Assembly: GCF_000190535.1 (NCBI RefSeq)
Contig: NC_015160.1
Location: 2,976,001-3,040,000 of the forward strand
Reading direction: 5' to 3'
Source: Odoribacter splanchnicus DSM 20712
GTDB lineage: Bacteria; Bacteroidota; Bacteroidia; Bacteroidales; Marinifilaceae
Length of the DNA: 64,000 bases
Part shown: piece by piece, positions 1-7,523 of the stretch
Position numbering within the stretch: the first letter of the stretch is position 1
How the letters are laid out: every line of letters begins with the position of its first letter
Program-made: the position numbers and the translations under genes
Notes under the pieces: generated by a model
What the model was told of the DNA's origin: nothing
Seen by the model: only the letters and a program-made list of their open reading frames with translations
The model's database searches: none

Positions 1-2705
1 CTTTGCCTTCCAATACCGCCCTGGCTGTAGGACCCAATATCACTTATTATGTCGTAAAGACTTATAATCCTTATACCTATCTTCCGGTGACCGTCATTTT
101 GGCCAAAGACCGGTTCAGTGCCTATTTCAATCCCAAAGCCGAAAGTTTGGCCCTGGAAGATTATCAGGCAGGAGACAAATTGATTCCCTATCGGAAAGTC
201 GGGGAATTCAAAGGTCCGGAACTCGAAGGTATCCGTTATGAACAGCTGATGCCCTGGATGCGTCCCGAAGGAGATGCGTTCCGGGTAATCCTCGGGGATT
301 ATGTGAGTACAGAAGACGGAACCGGCATCGTACATATCGCTCCGACTTTCGGTGCCGACGACGACCGGGTTGCCAAACAAGCCGGAATCGCTCCGATGTT
401 ATTGGTCGACAAAGACGGTAATAAACAACCGATGGTCGATAAACGCGGACGTCTTTTCGTTTTGGAAGAAATCGATCCCGAATTTGTAAAGAGCCATGTC
501 AATACCGAACTTTACAGTGAATATGCCGGCCGGTTTGTCAAAAACGCTTATGACCCTCAACTGACTGAAGAAGATGCCACCCTCGACATCGACCTGTCCG
601 TCATGCTGAAAAAAGAAAATAAAGCATTCAAGGTCGAGAAACACGAACACAATTATCCGCATTGCTGGCGTACCGATAAACCGGTATTGTACTATCCTTT
701 GGATTCGTGGTTTATCAAAACTACCGCTGTACGTGAACGGATGATCGAGCTCAACAAGACTATCAACTGGAAACCGGCCAGTACGGGCGAAGGACGGTTT
801 GGGAAGTGGCTGGAAAATCTGGTTGACTGGAACCTTTCGCGTTCACGTTACTGGGGCACTCCGCTCCCCATCTGGATAAGTGAAGACGGCACAGAAAAAA
901 AATGTATCGGTTCGGTAGCAGAACTAGTCGAAGAGATCGAAAAATCGATCCAGGCCGGCTTTATGCAGGAAAATCCTTATCAGGGATTTATTGCCGGTGA
1001 TTATTCTAAAGAGAATTACGATAAAATAGATTTGCATCGTCCTTATGTCGACGACATCATTTTGGTGTCAGACAGCGGACAAAAAATGTACCGGGAAAAA
1101 GATCTGATCGACGTGTGGTTCGACTCAGGCGCTATGCCCTATGCTCAGCTTCATTATCCATTCGAACATCGCGAAGATATCGATCAGAAACTGCGCTTTC
1201 CGGCAGACTTTATCGCCGAAGGTGTCGATCAGACCCGGGGCTGGTTTTTCACCCTGCATGCCATCGCGACAATGGCTTTCGACTCGGTTGCCTTCAAGAA
1301 CATCATTTCCAACGGGCTGGTATTAGATGCCAAGGGCAATAAAATGTCCAAACGGCTCGGGAATGCAGTAGATCCTTTTTCTACGATAGCCACTTATGGA
1401 TCGGACCCATTGCGTTGGTATATGATTACTAACTCGCAGCCCTGGGATAACCTGAAGTTCGACATGGCAGGTATCGACGAGGTGAAACGTAAATTTTTCG
1501 GAACCCTCTACAATACCTACGGTTTCTTCGCTTTGTATGCCAATGTAGACCATTTCCGCTATGCAGAGGCAGAAGTCGCTATTGAAGAACGTCCCGAGAT
1601 CGATCGTTGGATTCTGTCTTTACTGAATTCTCTGATCAAGGAAGTGACCGAAGCTTACGAAAAATACGAACCGACCAGGGCAGGCCGGGCTATTCAGGAT
1701 TTCGTTATCGAAAATCTGTCCAACTGGTATGTACGTTTATCCCGGAAAAGATATTGGGGAGGTGAATACTCCCAGGATAAGATTTCCGCTTATCAGACGT
1801 TATATACTTGTCTGGAAACGATCGCTATTCTTTCGGCTCCGATCGCTCCGTTCTATATGGAAAAACTATTCGGTGACCTGAATAAAGTGACCGGACGGCA
1901 CAGCGGAAGCGTACATTTAGCCGATTTCCCGAAAGCCGACGAAAAATTGATCGATAATGAACTCGAAGAGAGGATGGAACTTGCCCAACAAATCTCTTCT
2001 ATGGTACTGGGCTTGAGGAGAAAAGTTCAACTTCGCGTGCGCCAACCGCTAAGCAAACTCATCATACCGATTCTGAACGATCATATGATCCGGCAACTGG
2101 ACGCTGTGAAAAATATTATCCTCTCGGAAGTCAATGTTAAGGAAATCGAATACATCACCGATACGACAGATGTTTTAGTCAAGAAAATCAAACCGAATTT
2201 CAAGACTTTGGGACCGAAATACGGTAAATATATGAAGCAAATTTCCACTTTGATCGCCGCAATGGAACAAAGTGATATTTTCGAGTTCGAGAAAAATGGC
2301 CGCTATCAACTGAATATCGGTACCGAACCGATCGATTTGAGCCTGGAAGATGTCGAAATATTGTCGGAAGATATCCCGGGTTGGTTAGTCGCCAACGAAG
2401 GACGCCTGACGGTAGCTTTAGATATCAACGTAACCAAAGAATTGAAAGAAGAAGGAATTGCCCGGGAATTGATCAACCGGATTCAGAATCTTCGGAAAGA
2501 AAGTAATTTTGATGTTACGGATAAAATCACGTTAGCTATCGGCCGGCACAAAGAGATAAACGAGGCTGTCGAAAATTTCTCGCAATACATTGCCAGTCAG
2601 GTATTAGCCGAGCATATCGAACTAACGGACGAGAAGGATGATAAAGCCAGGGATATCGAGATCGACGACATTCACACCTTTATCAAAATTGAAAGAATAA
2701 ACTGA
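1..2705 (+). CDS. ileS: Isoleucine--tRNA ligase, 5'-truncated by window edge
   Basis: Charges tRNA-Ile with isoleucine in the cytoplasm. About 900 C-terminal residues are present. The reading frame is already open at the window edge, inside the editing (CP1) domain, where LPSNTALAVGPN follows the usual TTPWT stretch; the N-terminal HIGH motif lies outside. The class I signature KMSKR is encoded at 1341-1355, followed by the anticodon-binding helical domain and a long C-terminal region of the DUF5915 type, with a stretch reading VKKIKPNFKTLGPKYGKYM. This C-terminus lacks the zinc-binding cysteines of E. coli IleRS and fits the longer, eukaryote-like IleRS clade; that placement is from memory. 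It stops with TGA at 2703. Identity is very secure; the start cannot be seen. Confidence 0.97.
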   Translation, partial: LPSNTALAVGPNITYYVVKTYNPYTYLPVTVILAKDRFSAYFNPKAESLALEDYQAGDKLIPYRKVGEFKGPELEGIRYEQLMPWMRPEGDAFRVILGDYVSTEDGTGIVHIAPTFGADDDRVAKQAGIAPMLLVDKDGNKQPMVDKRGRLFVLEEIDPEFVKSHVNTELYSEYAGRFVKNAYDPQLTEEDATLDIDLSVMLKKENKAFKVEKHEHNYPHCWRTDKPVLYYPLDSWFIKTTAVRERMIELNKTINWKPASTGEGRFGKWLENLVDWNLSRSRYWGTPLPIWISEDGTEKKCIGSVAELVEEIEKSIQAGFMQENPYQGFIAGDYSKENYDKIDLHRPYVDDIILVSDSGQKMYREKDLIDVWFDSGAMPYAQLHYPFEHREDIDQKLRFPADFIAEGVDQTRGWFFTLHAIATMAFDSVAFKNIISNGLVLDAKGNKMSKRLGNAVDPFSTIATYGSDPLRWYMITNSQPWDNLKFDMAGIDEVKRKFFGTLYNTYGFFALYANVDHFRYAEAEVAIEERPEIDRWILSLLNSLIKEVTEAYEKYEPTRAGRAIQDFVIENLSNWYVRLSRKRYWGGEYSQDKISAYQTLYTCLETIAILSAPIAPFYMEKLFGDLNKVTGRHSGSVHLADFPKADEKLIDNELEERMELAQQISSMVLGLRRKVQLRVRQPLSKLIIPILNDHMIRQLDAVKNIILSEVNVKEIEYITDTTDVLVKKIKPNFKTLGPKYGKYMKQISTLIAAMEQSDIFEFEKNGRYQLNIGTEPIDLSLEDVEILSEDIPGWLVANEGRLTVALDINVTKELKEEGIARELINRIQNLRKESNFDVTDKITLAIGRHKEINEAVENFSQYIASQVLAEHIELTDEKDDKARDIEIDDIHTFIKIERIN

Positions 2706-2811
2706 ATGCCGAAACCGGCGAACAATCCCGCCGGTATTTCGTATGAAGAAACATCTGTAAAATTTTCAAATGTTAATGTTTTTTATTAATTTAGACAAAA
2801 ACTTATAAGCT

Positions 2812-3192
2812 ATGGCAGAGAAGACGAGATATTCGGATGAAGAGTTGCAGGAATTTAAGGAATTAATTCTGGAGAAACTCGATAAAGCAAGAAAAGATTA
2901 TGACTTGCTGAAAGGTGTCATCTCGGGAAGTGACGGGAACGATATTGCGGACACTTGTCCTACATTCAAGGTACTGGAAGAAGGAGCCTCTGTTCTTTCT
3001 AAAGAAGAGGCCGGCCGTTTAGCTCAGAGACAGGCTAAGTTTATCGCCCATTTGGAAGCAGCCTTAATTCGGATCGAAAATAAAACGTATGGTATTTGCC
3101 GGGTAACAGGTAAGCTGATTTCGAAAGAAAGATTACGTGCTGTTCCTCATGCCACGTTAAGCATCGAGGCCAAAGAAGGGAAAGAGAACTGA
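2812..3192 (+). CDS. TraR/DksA family protein with a degenerate zinc finger
   Basis: A 126-residue protein of the DksA/TraR superfamily. DksA binds the RNA polymerase secondary channel and works with ppGpp. The N-terminal half is charged and predicted helical (coiled-coil like). The C-terminal block YGICRVTGKLISKERLRAVP aligns with the family zinc-finger block, but only the first cysteine remains: the CxxC partner is Val-Thr-Gly and the second Cys pair is replaced by Ser-Ile. Zinc binding is therefore unlikely, and the fold must be held differently. I recall the same loss in other Bacteroidota homologues. It sits between ileS and lspA on the same strand, and lies 107 bp after ileS. Family is secure; its exact regulatory role is inferred. 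Confidence 0.9.
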   Translation: MAEKTRYSDEELQEFKELILEKLDKARKDYDLLKGVISGSDGNDIADTCPTFKVLEEGASVLSKEEAGRLAQRQAKFIAHLEAALIRIENKTYGICRVTGKLISKERLRAVPHATLSIEAKEGKEN

Positions 3193-3345
3193 TCCAGTCC
3201 GGTCAGCGGATTTTCAGGTCTGATCAGCGGGCCCTTCGAACACTCTGATTGGCAAACGGCTTCCGGTTCTGATCAATAAATATGAATCAGGGTGTTCCGG
3301 TTATGCCAATCAGCTTTGTTCCAGTCAGTCTTTGAAAAGAATCTG
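3193..3345. other. Structured intergenic RNA-like region with competing hairpins
   Basis: The gap between the DksA-like gene and lspA contains overlapping complementary segments. GAACACTCTGATT (3238-3250) can pair with AATCAGGGTGTTC (3285-3297), 13 pairs with one G-T wobble. CTGATTGGCA (3245-3254) can instead pair with TGCCAATCAG (3304-3313), 10 perfect pairs. Both pairings use 3245-3250, so they exclude each other. A T-rich stretch follows at 3349-3363. It may be a terminator or attenuator ahead of lspA. I do not recognise an Rfam class. Confidence 0.4.
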
Positions 3346-3427
3346 ATTATTTTTTCTCTTTTATTTACCGTTTCGGATTTGCAATTTTAAACTCTTAGTT
3401 CTTAATTCTAAACTCCTGGTTTTCATT

Positions 3428-4039
3428 ATGAGTGTGCGGAATAAACTGGTGATTTTCATTATAGTCTTACTTGTTCTGGATCAAGCTGTAAAAATCTGGA
3501 TCAAAACCCATATGATGATTGGGGAAGAATTCAGTGTCTTCGGAAACTGGTTCAAAATTCTTTTTATTGAAAATAACGGGATGGCTTTCGGAATGGAACT
3601 GGGAGATGGGAAATTCGGAAAGGCTGTGTTGAGTTTATTCCGCCTTGTGGCTGTTGCCGGTATCGGTTGGTATATCTTAAAACTTATCCGTGAAAAAGCC
3701 CCTTTAGGCGTACTGTTTTCTTTTGCCTTGATTTTTTGCGGGGCTATCGGAAATATTTTTGACAGTCTTTTCTACGGTATGATCTTTAACGACAGTCACT
3801 ATCAGATTGCCAGCCTATTCCCTGAAGGCGGTGGTTACTCTTCTTTCCTGCACGGACGGGTTGTCGATATGTTATATTTTCCTTTAATAGAAGGTACGAT
3901 CCCCGGTTGGGTACCCGTTTGGGGCGGTGAAGATTTTCTTTTCTTCCGTCCGGTATTCAACCTGGCCGATTCATATATCACGATCGGTGTGTTGATGTTA
4001 ATCCTTTTTTACCGGAAATTTTTCGCTACGAAAAAATAA
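3428..4039 (+). CDS. lspA: Lipoprotein signal peptidase (signal peptidase II)
   Basis: Inner-membrane aspartyl protease that removes the signal peptide from diacylglyceryl-modified prolipoproteins just before the +1 cysteine. It is 203 residues, longer than the E. coli enzyme (about 164), because of an extra loop between the two catalytic regions, as is usual in Bacteroidota. The two catalytic aspartates are visible: Asp112 in GAIGNIFDSLFYG and Asp181 in FNLADSYI. About four hydrophobic membrane segments are present, the first directly after the start. It would process the lipoproteins encoded elsewhere in the window (SusD-like, PCMD and membrane-fusion proteins). Only the ATG at 3428 leaves the first membrane segment complete. 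Confidence 0.96.
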   Translation: MSVRNKLVIFIIVLLVLDQAVKIWIKTHMMIGEEFSVFGNWFKILFIENNGMAFGMELGDGKFGKAVLSLFRLVAVAGIGWYILKLIREKAPLGVLFSFALIFCGAIGNIFDSLFYGMIFNDSHYQIASLFPEGGGYSSFLHGRVVDMLYFPLIEGTIPGWVPVWGGEDFLFFRPVFNLADSYITIGVLMLILFYRKFFATKK

Positions 4040-4159
4040 TTTATTTTAAATCATTTTTCAAAGCACACTGAATCTTTGACTTGCCGTACTGTCATGCCGG
4101 CGAACTTTATAATGTTTTGCCAGAAAACAGAATAGCAAAAATCGAAAAATGACACCGCT

Positions 4160-5370
4160 ATGGGACAAGAAAAAACGAATAGTACTGTCCGTATAGATAT
4201 GCTTCACGGCGGAATCTTCCGCAAATTACTGCTATTTGCCTTGCCTCTGATCGCCAGCGGTATCCTGCAACAATCGTTCAATTCAGTAGATGTTGCTGTT
4301 GTCGGACAATTTGCCAGCAGTCAGGCTTTGGCGGCCGTCGGTAGCAATGGATTGGTCATCAGTTTGATTATCAATCTTTTTATCGGCATATCGATAGGCG
4401 CTAATGTAGTCATCGCCCATTATATCGGACGGCAAGATGAATGCCTTTCATGATGATATACAATTTCGGGGCGGCGATTCTCCGGAGCCTCGGCGATACC
4501 AAACGGCCGTTTTACAGTTTGGTGGTGGCCGGAGCCATTAATGTGGGACTGAATCTCCTTTTGGTCATCGAATTCGAAATGAGTGTGGCAGGTGTCGCCG
4601 TCGCGACCGTGATTTCCAACATCGTCAATGCCGGTATCATCGTTTTTTTCCTGACCCATGAAAAGGGCGTATTCCGCTTGGAACTGAAGCAATTGTCCAT
4701 ATCCAAGGCGGAATTGAAGAAAATATTACAAATCGGAGTTCCTGCCGGCATACAGGGAATGGTATTTTCCATTTCCAACGTCTTTGTACTGGCCACCATA
4801 AACTCGTTCGGTTCGGCAGCCGTAGCAGGCTCTTCAGCAGCCCTCAATTACGAATATTACTGTTACTTCGTAGTGAGTGCTTTTGCCCAAGCAACCGTAG
4901 CTTTCACCAGTCAAAATTACGGAGCCGGGCAAATTGAACGTTGCAAAACAATCTTCCGGCAAAGCATGTTGCCCGGACTTTTGGGATGTGCCGCATTAAA
5001 TCTCCTGATTGTATGGCAAAAAGAATTTTTCATCCGTTTTTTTACCACTGAACCCGAAATCATCCGGTATGCCGCCATCCGCATGGAATATGTGTTACTT
5101 TTCCAATTCATAGCAAGCAGTTATGAAATCAGTGGTGCCGCCCTGCGAGGCATAGGTTATTCCATGACCCCAACCGTACTGACCATATTCGGCACCTGCC
5201 TGTTGCGCTTGGTATGGATTTTCACAGTTGTCCCCCTGTCGAAAAGTTATGAAACCTTACTGGCTGTCTATCCTATTTCCTGGGTGATTACCGGCATCTC
5301 TGTCTGTACGGCATACGCCATCATCCGTCGTAAGGCTTTTTCTCTGGCAGTCCTCCAGCAACAAAAATAA
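4160..5370 (+). pseudogene. MATE family efflux transporter, broken by internal deletion and frameshift
   Basis: Two overlapping frames together encode a MATE (NorM/DinF-type) multidrug exporter. Frame one runs 4160-4453 and covers the N-terminal membrane segments up to AHYIGRQDE. Frame two starts at the run encoding MPFMMIYNFGAAILRSLGD (4441) and continues to the normal C-terminus at 5370. Intact homologues have roughly 55 residues between these blocks (the end of helix 3 and helix 4), which are missing here, and the join shifts frame. The remaining 406 residues compare with a usual length near 450. No single frame restores the protein, so I call a pseudogene. An assembly error is the alternative. 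The downstream flank carries a large repeat. Confidence 0.85.
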
Positions 5371-5372
5371 TG

Positions 5373-5908
5373 GTAGGTATAATTTTTTCTTTCTATTCCG
5401 ATTCCGGGTTTTATCCCGTCAGACCGGTTCGCCCGGACCGGTCCGCTAAGGCTTTCCTTCACTGACCGGCGGAACTCCTCACAAGCTCGTCAGACACCAC
5501 CGGTCGGGCGTTCGGAAAACCTAACCGGATCCTCGTTCCCGCTCCAATGGTCTTCCGGCATAAAACCCTGCATCTCACGGCAGAGCTAACCGGCAAAGAA
5601 AGTACAAGCAGAAATTTACGGCAATAGGAATCCAAACCATCCGGATTATTTCCAGGAAGAATGCTATTTCTCAAATCAAGATTGGTCTGCAATTCAGTGA
5701 TAACGTTAGGCGGCGGTGATCGGGATTGGCGACCATTGGAGCTCTGTCGAGTGTCGTCTTGCTTTTTCTGAACGACCGACCGGTGGTGTCTGACGAACGG
5801 AGTGAGGAGTTCCGCCGGTCAGTGAAAGAAAAAGGTAGACGACCGACAGAAGCGACCGGGTCGCCAATTCCGATCACCGAAGACGAATTAGTAACAAAAT
5901 ATACCTAC
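5373..5908. repeat. Modular palindromic intergenic repeat, long copy (about 536 bp)
   Basis: This fills most of the 590-bp gap after the MATE pseudogene. Its ends are inverted: GTAGGTATA at 5373-5381 and TATACCTAC at 5900-5908. Inside are two copies of a GC-rich hairpin core in opposite orientation, one at about 5455-5510 and one at about 5776-5825. The core contains GACCGGTGG pairing with CCGCCGGTC, separated by about 25 nt. The left half resembles the reverse complement of the right part of the copy near 38.1 kb and matches the copy near 63.2 kb. Open frames in it are short and broken by indels between copies, so I do not call proteins. It looks like a MITE or a structured RNA gene. Confidence 0.75.
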
Positions 5909-5960
5909 TATATTAGTAAAAAGTGTGTAAGATTATAAAAATTCTATTGATAGCTATCCC

Positions 5961-6650
5961 TCACTTGGCCTGCTGCGCCAAATAAGCCTCATACATATCC
6001 AGCATCCACGTGCCGTCACCGTCCGCATCGGCCTCTTTTTTACGTGCTTTACCCTCTTTGCCCTTAAACCAGTTTTTACTGAATTCCTTCAAACCGGGTT
6101 TCTTGTCTTTCAGCAGGACACTATTCACCAACATTGGAATATAGACAATTTCTCCCTCCTTGCCTTCATCGTGGAAACGAATTCCATGATAGGTAACTAA
6201 GCGTCGTTTCATTCCCTGCTGATTGGTTGTGACATCCCAGTCTTTCCACCAGTACACAGAAGCGTGCTCTCCCGTATTTTCCAGACATACAAGGCGGCGT
6301 ATCGTACGGTAACGATCGGCAATGGAAGGTGACGCCAACTCACGCGATTCCCAGCGGATACCGTCAGGATTATTCTCTGTCTTTTCCGTATAATCGATAC
6401 ATACGACTTCATCCGCCGTATATTTCAATACTTCCTTATCATCCGGTGTCGCAGTCATTTTGAAGGAATAATTGCTCTTTTTGAAAGCGGAGGCTTCGGC
6501 ATGCCAGCCCCTCTTCACATATCCTTCCACTTTTTCACCGGATGTCAAGGTCACCACCACACGGCGAAACTCCTGGTCTTTTACTTTCTGCGCATTCGCC
6601 TGCGGTATGTACACACACAAGGCCAGTACTACTAAAAAAAGATTTTTCAT
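5961..6650 (-). CDS. Secreted protein of unknown function
   Basis: A 229-residue protein that I do not recognise. The N-terminus is a clear Sec signal peptide with a hydrophobic core and an ANAQ cleavage region near residue 20. The mature part opens with a beta-rich block containing TLTSGEKVEGYVKRGW, followed by YTADEVVCIDY, and ends with a lysine-rich tail before WMLDMYEAYLAQQAK. It is the second gene of a likely two-gene unit with the adjacent upstream secreted protein (17-bp gap). Both have a signal peptide, then a strand-rich block ending in a Val-Cys-containing strand, suggesting distant relationship. The periplasm or outer surface is its likely location. Confidence 0.7.
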   Translation of the reverse strand: MKNLFLVVLALCVYIPQANAQKVKDQEFRRVVVTLTSGEKVEGYVKRGWHAEASAFKKSNYSFKMTATPDDKEVLKYTADEVVCIDYTEKTENNPDGIRWESRELASPSIADRYRTIRRLVCLENTGEHASVYWWKDWDVTTNQQGMKRRLVTYHGIRFHDEGKEGEIVYIPMLVNSVLLKDKKPGLKEFSKNWFKGKEGKARKKEADADGDGTWMLDMYEAYLAQQAK

Positions 6651-6667
6651 AATTGTATGTTTAAAGG

Positions 6668-7288
6668 TTAATGTCCGATATGATATTCCTGTAACATCAA
6701 CACGGTTTTATCACGCCACGTATCCAAACTACGGATGCGTCTGCACAATTCCGCATCGTCAGCCACGTAACGGCAAAGCCGTTCCCGAAAAGCGTTTCCC
6801 GTCCGCGGCTTCATTTTTCCAGGAGAATAATAGAGGGTGTCACCCGATTTCCGCAGATAATAAATCACCCGCGAACGACTGAAGACCCCTCTCCGTTGCC
6901 AAACCTGGATTCCTCCGTTAGAAGCGATACCATAGCCCCGTCCGGAGTAAACGTAAGCCTCGATATGCGGCGTAGCAAAATACTGCCAACACCAACCGAT
7001 ACCCTCTGCCAGTATGAATTTCCGCCGGAATTCCGGTGTCCGGGGATGCCAACAGACAATTGAATCGATTTCCTCCGCCGGATAAACCTCTTTCTGTTTG
7101 TCCCTGGTGAAAATGCCCCGGAATGCTTTAACATCTTTGCCTTTTTTGGGAATACACACACGATGATCACCCGAAAATCCGACACTTTTTCCCTCCTTGA
7201 AATAAATAATACCCTCCACCGGAACGGCTGCCCGAACAGAGAAAACTCCCACGCTCCACACACAAATCAAAAACAATTTTATACTCAT
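6668..7288 (-). CDS. Secreted protein of unknown function
   Basis: A 206-residue protein with no recognised family. Residues 1-20 form a signal peptide ending in VRAAV. The mature protein is strand-rich with many aromatic and basic residues. It includes YPAEEIDSIVCWHP, resembling the YTADEVVCIDY block of the downstream neighbour, and a Gly/Tyr-rich middle (YSGRGYGIASNGGIQVWQRRG). A TAnnTTTG promoter element on the minus strand lies about 17 bp before the ATG, so this is the first gene of a two-gene transcript. No lipobox, membrane helix or catalytic motif is visible. Confidence 0.7.
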   Translation of the reverse strand: MSIKLFLICVWSVGVFSVRAAVPVEGIIYFKEGKSVGFSGDHRVCIPKKGKDVKAFRGIFTRDKQKEVYPAEEIDSIVCWHPRTPEFRRKFILAEGIGWCWQYFATPHIEAYVYSGRGYGIASNGGIQVWQRRGVFSRSRVIYYLRKSGDTLYYSPGKMKPRTGNAFRERLCRYVADDAELCRRIRSLDTWRDKTVLMLQEYHIGH

Positions 7289-7304
7289 TTAATTTTTTTT
7301 GTGA

Positions 7305-7312
7305 CAAAAATA
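7305..7312 (-). promoter_or_regulatory. Bacteroidota -7 element (TATTTTTG)
   Basis: A perfect match to the TAnnTTTG -7 consensus on the minus strand, about 17 bp upstream of the ATG of the secreted-protein pair. It implies a very short leader. Confidence 0.55.
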
Positions 7313-7458
7313 TGGTTAATAAAATAATTTAACTAACTAAATATCAAAATATTTTTTGGACTTCGTCCCTATCGGCTGTTCCGGCAGCCGTTAATAACAC
7401 GCCTAAATATATTCTATTACGATAAAATGAAAGATGCTGTGATTTTAATTTTTTTTCG

Positions 7459-7466
7459 TAGGTTTG
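7459..7466 (+). promoter_or_regulatory. Bacteroidota -7 element (TAGGTTTG) for topA
   Basis: A perfect TAnnTTTG match about 57 bp before the topA ATG, preceded by a T-rich stretch. It predicts a leader of about 50 nt. Confidence 0.6.
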
Positions 7467-7523
7467 TAGCCGATTTCCAAAGGTTAATTTCGGTATGTAA
7501 TGTACCTGCTATTTTGAAAGTAT

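Noticed and set aside
5726..5938. Small plus-strand frame encoding a 70-residue peptide in the first repeat
   Set aside because: It lies wholly in the palindromic repeat, shares its sequence with copies whose frames are broken, and lacks family resemblance. Treated as part of the repeat.
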